From Chloracidobacterium sp. UBA7659 (GTDB lineage: Bacteria; Acidobacteriota; Blastocatellia; Pyrinomonadales; Pyrinomonadaceae), in assembly GCA_002483395.1 (NCBI GenBank), contig DLHV01000223.1:15012-26239 (forward strand): a DNA stretch of 11,228 nt, given 5' to 3'. Below the pieces are notes generated by a model, which ran no database searches, was not told the origin of the DNA, and worked only from the letters and a program-made list of their open reading frames with translations. Shown here piece after piece: positions 8,619 to 11,228 of the stretch. Within the stretch, counting starts at the first letter, position 1. Each line of letters starts with the position of its first letter. Position numbers and translations under genes: made by a program.

Positions 8619-8831
8619 TCAGAACCGGTCGTCATCATAGTCGTGGGAGCCGAAATCATCATCTTCGGCAAAACCCTTCTCCGGTTCTTCGTATTGGTCC
8701 AACTCGATGGGATCAAGCCCGACGACGACTAGACTTGACTGGCATTCGTCACAAATTACGCGGTCGCCCTGTTCCATATCAGCGTCCACATAAACTTCCT
8801 CATCACATTCGGGACAAATCGATGTAGGCAT
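8619..8831 (-). CDS. LysW-like small zinc-ribbon protein with an acidic tail
   Basis: The 70-residue protein has four cysteines, C6-x2-C9 and C27-x2-C30, forming a rubredoxin-type zinc knuckle pair. The stretch 'VVVGLDPIEL' after the second pair closely resembles LysW, the amino-group carrier of alpha-aminoadipate lysine or ornithine synthesis. LysW also has an acidic body and a 'CPEC...CPEC' pattern. LysW ends in EDWGE, whose terminal Glu carries the substrate; here the tail is longer (~45-70), Asp/Glu-rich and ends 'DYDDDRF', so a carrier role by the known chemistry is unlikely. A clear Shine-Dalgarno (GGAG, at 8842-8845 on the plus coordinates) sits 10 bases before ATG 8831, which fixes the start. 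No lysine or arginine biosynthesis genes are nearby. It may be a structural or adaptor zinc ribbon related to LysW; function unknown. Confidence 0.75.
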   Translation of the reverse strand: MPTSICPECDEEVYVDADMEQGDRVICDECQSSLVVVGLDPIELDQYEEPEKGFAEDDDFGSHDYDDDRF

Positions 8832-8853
8832 TTTTTCTTTTCTCCGGAAATCT

Positions 8854-8865
8854 ACTAAATTTAGT
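8854..8865. promoter_or_regulatory. Perfect 12-base palindrome upstream of the zinc-ribbon gene (possible operator)
   Basis: ACTAAATTTAGT is its own reverse complement. It lies 23-34 bases ahead of the ATG at 8831, within an AT-rich 168-base divergent gap (8832-8999). On the minus strand a weak promoter pair, TTGGCT-17-TAAATT, would place the -10 box inside the palindrome, so a repressor binding here could block transcription. This is only a candidate, since short AT-rich palindromes also arise by chance. Confidence 0.3.
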
Positions 8866-8999
8866 TGAACATTGCTTTCAAGCCAAACGAAAAAAGTATG
8901 AACATAAATCTAACGTTTTATTGAATATGATTGCAACAATCTTCGTCTAATTTCTAAAGATTTTATCGATCATTCAGGTTGACCAACATAATTTCTAAA

Positions 9000-9938
9000 A
9001 TGCAGTTTCCCTTCAGCTTGCCCCAAAACAAGGAGTTCGATGTCATCGGCTTTGGGACGAATGCCGTCGACTATTTAATTCAGGTACCTGAATATCCCGC
9101 GTTCAATTCGAAAATCGAGTTGACCGACTACACGCAAGCGGCTGGCGGTGAAGTGGCAACCGCAATGGCCGGGCTGAGGCGGCTCGGTCTCAAAACCGCT
9201 TACATCGGGCGCTTCGGCACGGACGCGGCGGGCGATTTTGGCATGAGGTCGCTGCGTGACGAGGGCGTTGATCTTGAATTTGTGGAACAGATCGACGGCG
9301 CCCGGACGCAGATCGCTTTTATCATCATAGATGAGCGTGACGGCGAGCGGACGGTTATATGGAAGCGCGACGCGAAGCTCGCGTTCGACGTGGTTGAGGC
9401 ACCGCTCGAAGCCGTCGGGCGAGCAAAAGTGCTGCATTTCACGCCGCACGATGTAAAGGCATGTCTCGCAATGGCGAAACGTGCGAAAGAAGACGGCGTG
9501 ATAGTCTCGGTCGATATCGATAACCTGTTCGAAGGTGTGCAGGAGCTTCTTTCCTATGTGGATATTTTTATCGCATCGGCCGATTTCCCAAAAAAACTGT
9601 TCGGCACTCACGACCGGCGCGAGGCTCTGCGGGAGATCAAATCGCTTTTCGGGTGCGGCATAGTCGGCGTTACGCTGGGCGAGGCCGGCTCGATACTTCT
9701 GTGCCGTGACACCTTTATCGAAACACCGGGCTTTGCGGTGCCGGGCGGCTGCAAGGATACGACTGGTGCCGGTGATTCGTTTCGTGTCGGGTTGCTTTAT
9801 GGGCTGATAACCGGCGAATCGGTCGAGGAAAGCGCGAGAATGGCAAATGCGGTCGCCGCGCTGAAATGCCGCTCGGTTGGGGCACGAACGGCATTGCCAA
9901 ATGTCGCGGAACTTAATGGCCTGATTCGAGGGTTATAA
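9000..9938 (+). CDS. PfkB/ribokinase-family carbohydrate or nucleoside kinase
   Basis: The 312-residue product (from ATG 9000) fits the family length of ~300-330. It transfers phosphate from ATP to a sugar or nucleoside hydroxyl in the cytoplasm. Both PfkB signatures are present. Signature 1 is around 49-80, 'GGEVATAMAGLRRLG' followed by 'YIGRFGTDAAGDFG'. Signature 2 is 'DTTGAGDSF' (253-261), where D259 is the catalytic base and the GAG forms the anion hole. An Asp at 24 ('GTNAVDYL') fits the substrate-binding Asp of the family. The Asn of the usual GGxxxN substrate motif is Thr here (T54), so ribokinase-like specificity should not be assumed. The frame extends to TTG 8979, adding seven residues, but I prefer ATG 9000 because homologues usually begin shortly before 'FDVIGFG'. 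Neither start has a good Shine-Dalgarno. It is transcribed alone, divergent from the zinc-ribbon gene. Confidence 0.85.
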   Translation: MQFPFSLPQNKEFDVIGFGTNAVDYLIQVPEYPAFNSKIELTDYTQAAGGEVATAMAGLRRLGLKTAYIGRFGTDAAGDFGMRSLRDEGVDLEFVEQIDGARTQIAFIIIDERDGERTVIWKRDAKLAFDVVEAPLEAVGRAKVLHFTPHDVKACLAMAKRAKEDGVIVSVDIDNLFEGVQELLSYVDIFIASADFPKKLFGTHDRREALREIKSLFGCGIVGVTLGEAGSILLCRDTFIETPGFAVPGGCKDTTGAGDSFRVGLLYGLITGESVEESARMANAVAALKCRSVGARTALPNVAELNGLIRGL

Positions 9939-9957
9939 CAACCTTCACCAGTTCAGG

Positions 9958-9989
9958 TGTTCCACTGTTCCACTGTTCCATGTGGAACA
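9958..9989. repeat. Three tandem 8-base repeats plus an inverted copy
   Basis: TGTTCCAC (9958-9965) and TGTTCCAC (9966-9973) are followed by TGTTCCAT (9974-9981) and the inverse GTGGAACA (9982-9989). The second copy can pair with the inverse copy as an 8-bp stem with an 8-base loop, and the first can pair with it across a 16-base loop. The third copy makes a TGTTCCA-TG-TGGAACA operator-like dyad. It sits between the convergent PfkB gene (ends 9938) and secreted-protein gene (ends 10007), where a bidirectional terminator or small repeat element would lie. No T-run follows the stem on either strand, so a classical intrinsic terminator is not supported. Confidence 0.6.
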
Positions 9990-10006
9990 AACGGGACGCG
10001 CACTAT

Positions 10007-10702
10007 CTAAAGAGCTCGGCACACCTCCGATTCCCACGGCGTCGATACCGCGTTATGGATCGCCGCTTTTAAGGCGCTGAAATTCCAATCCTTGCGCTGA
10101 ATTATTGCTCCGTTGGAATATTCGATCCGATTTATCGCCACCCTCGAATCAAAAAGCTTCGCAGCGTCACTTGACAGGCTTTCGATGCTTATAACGTCGC
10201 TTGGCCCCAGCGAGCTGAATACTCGAATTTCCTTTTTTTCCTTCGCTTTCATATGAGCGGCGCACAAGAATTGACGGGTTACACGGTTTGCGGGATTCGC
10301 CAGTTCGGTGAACTGAAACTCCAGGAAGATCACATCGATCGCGGCATCGGTTTCGTTTCTTAACTTCGCCAGATAAGCAAAACCTTCAACCGCCTTTCCT
10401 TGCACGGAGCGTGATTCCTGCGTGATCTTTTCCAAAGCCTCGCTGCGGCCATCGACTGTAAGGGTATTAGGATCGATCGCCCCCGGGGACAGTTGTGCAC
10501 GAGCTTCGCGTTGGAACTTTTTATTCTCGGGAATAACCGCGCGGGCAGGTGTTACGCCGCGAGCATCATTCTTCGGAGCCGGCTTGCGGTCGCGATACCA
10601 ATTGAACTCCAGGACAGCGACAGGGGAATCATCGTCCTGCTGCGCCGTCGCCTGCCCGAAAGAAACAGTCGCAAGCAGGAGTAACAGTATAATAGACCTC
10701 AT
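10007..10702 (-). CDS. Secreted hypothetical protein of unknown function
   Basis: I do not recognise the family. The 231-residue product opens with a clear signal peptide: 'MRSIILLLLLATVSFGQATAQ', with likely cleavage at the ATA-Q site. A Pro/Arg/Lys-rich stretch (~35-70) follows, then a predicted beta-rich domain (~100-200) with 'VEGFAYLAKLRNETDAAIDVIFLEF'. That pattern looks like an extracellular sandwich measuring 'relative change against a reference', but this is only an impression. Two cysteines remain in the mature protein, in 'QFLCAAH' and 'SEVCRAL' near the C-terminus, and could be bridged. I chose ATG 10702 over 10711 because of the strong GAAGGA ribosome binding site with 8-base spacing and the cleaner signal peptide. 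It lies 66 bases after the dienelactone-hydrolase-like gene on the same strand and may be co-transcribed with it. CDS status is well supported; function is unknown. Confidence 0.75.
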   Translation of the reverse strand: MRSIILLLLLATVSFGQATAQQDDDSPVAVLEFNWYRDRKPAPKNDARGVTPARAVIPENKKFQREARAQLSPGAIDPNTLTVDGRSEALEKITQESRSVQGKAVEGFAYLAKLRNETDAAIDVIFLEFQFTELANPANRVTRQFLCAAHMKAKEKKEIRVFSSLGPSDVISIESLSSDAAKLFDSRVAINRIEYSNGAIIQRKDWNFSALKAAIHNAVSTPWESEVCRAL

Positions 10703-10710
10703 AGCGGACA

Positions 10711-10716
10711 TCCTTC
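10711..10716 (-). promoter_or_regulatory. Ribosome binding site deciding the start of the secreted protein
   Basis: GAAGGA on the minus strand lies 8 bases before the ATG at 10702. The alternative ATG at 10711 overlaps this motif and would have no usable Shine-Dalgarno, so the downstream start is preferred. Confidence 0.65.
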
Positions 10717-10768
10717 GGATAGAGACGATTATGAACTATTTAAGCCACGAGTGGTAAAAAATTTTCTT

Positions 10769-11228
10769 TTACAACTTGTCGTTGAAAAATCCAACTACCA
10801 GAGCCCAAGCGTCGTTCGCGGCCACCGGATCGTAGACTTCCGGACGTGTGTTGTTAAAAAAAGCATGGTCTGCTTCGTATTTCACTGAGTGAACCGGCAA
10901 TTCGTATCTTTCGGCAACGTCTTCAAGATAGGCCACCTTCTCCGGATTTATCCACGCGTCCTTCGTACCGGAAACAAATATCGTCGGCGTCTTCAATTTC
11001 TTCAAAACATCCTCTTCCGGGATATCCCCGTAAAAAGGAGCCGCCGCGCTGAAACCATCAAGCTCGCACGCGGCCCGCAGAGCGAAAGTTCCGCCCATAC
11101 AATAACCCGTTATCCCAAAATGCGAGATACCGTTTGACGTGCTCGCCGCCTCAACCGCGCACTTGATCGTGTCGAGGCCGTCTTCGATCGCCAGCCCATG
11201 CATGAGTGCGGAGGCCTCGCCGGAATCG
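10769..11228 (-). CDS. Dienelactone hydrolase family protein, C-terminal part (5' end outside window)
   Basis: The frame is open to the window edge, giving 152 residues; Met at 11203 is internal, since the reading continues upstream with 'DSGEASAL'. The dienelactone hydrolase triad is visible: the nucleophile Cys in 'GYCMGG' (residue ~43 of the visible part), Asp in 'GTKDAWINPE' (~90) and His in 'ADHAFFN' (~121). The Cys rather than Ser nucleophile and 'HAFFN' are typical of this alpha/beta-hydrolase family, about 230-250 residues long in full, so roughly the N-terminal third is missing. Known members hydrolyse dienelactones in chlorocatechol breakdown, but many chromosomal homologues act on other carboxylic esters, so the substrate cannot be named. 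The protein appears cytoplasmic as far as visible. The TAA stop lies 66 bases from the start of the secreted-protein gene. Confidence 0.85.
   Translation of the reverse strand, partial: DSGEASALMHGLAIEDGLDTIKCAVEAASTSNGISHFGITGYCMGGTFALRAACELDGFSAAAPFYGDIPEEDVLKKLKTPTIFVSGTKDAWINPEKVAYLEDVAERYELPVHSVKYEADHAFFNNTRPEVYDPVAANDAWALVVGFFNDKL

Noticed and set aside
9075..9611. 178-codon open frame on the minus strand
   Set aside because: Antisense to the PfkB gene, whose motifs are intact; the composition is that of a reverse-frame shadow.
10754..10772. GTAAAA / TTTTAC inverted repeat at the end of the hydrolase gene
   Set aside because: Almost purely A-T stem, unstable, and it overlaps the stop codon; most likely chance in an AT-rich spacer.

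Overview
The window looks like chromosomal DNA of an Acidobacteriota member, perhaps of the Blastocatellia/Pyrinomonadales type. The strongest clue is a secreted von Willebrand A protein of the kind known as 'VWFA-related Acidobacterial domain' (7528-8535). An Omp85/TamB pair shows a diderm cell envelope. There are no tRNA or rRNA genes, insertion sequences, CRISPR arrays or phage genes. The taxonomic call is an inference from protein families.

Layout. (1) 1-4688, plus strand: the 3' part of a tamB-like gene, then 17 bases later a very large Omp85 (BamA/TamA-type) outer-membrane protein with about seven POTRA domains. They probably form one operon for outer-membrane protein or envelope biogenesis. 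(2) 4710-7304, minus strand: a cyclic-di-GMP turnover locus. One continuous reading frame encodes a membrane sensor region, an HD-GYP phosphodiesterase, a GAF domain and a GGDEF diguanylate cyclase, but an in-frame amber codon (5364-5366) cuts it just before the GGDEF domain. A near-consensus sigma-54 promoter lies upstream on the same strand. (3) 7528-8535, plus: the VWA protein, divergent from the c-di-GMP gene. (4) 8619-8831, minus: a 70-residue LysW-like zinc-ribbon protein that lacks the usual EDWGE tail. (5) 9000-9938, plus: a PfkB-family sugar/nucleoside kinase of unknown substrate. (6) 9958-9989: a small tandem plus inverted repeat at the convergent junction. (7) 10007-10702, minus: an unrecognised secreted protein. 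(8) 10769-11228, minus: the C-terminal part of a dienelactone-hydrolase-family enzyme cut by the window edge.

Only the tamB/Omp85 pair and the c-di-GMP locus show clear functional logic between neighbours. The rest is a series of short, mostly single-gene units in alternating orientation, as in ordinary core chromosome. The observation most worth following is the amber codon. Both catalytic halves around it keep intact active-site motifs, and the codon is one base from the leucine expected in the conserved 'LTDP(L/M)TGLPN' entry to the GGDEF domain. I see no clear sign of a wholly new multi-gene system.
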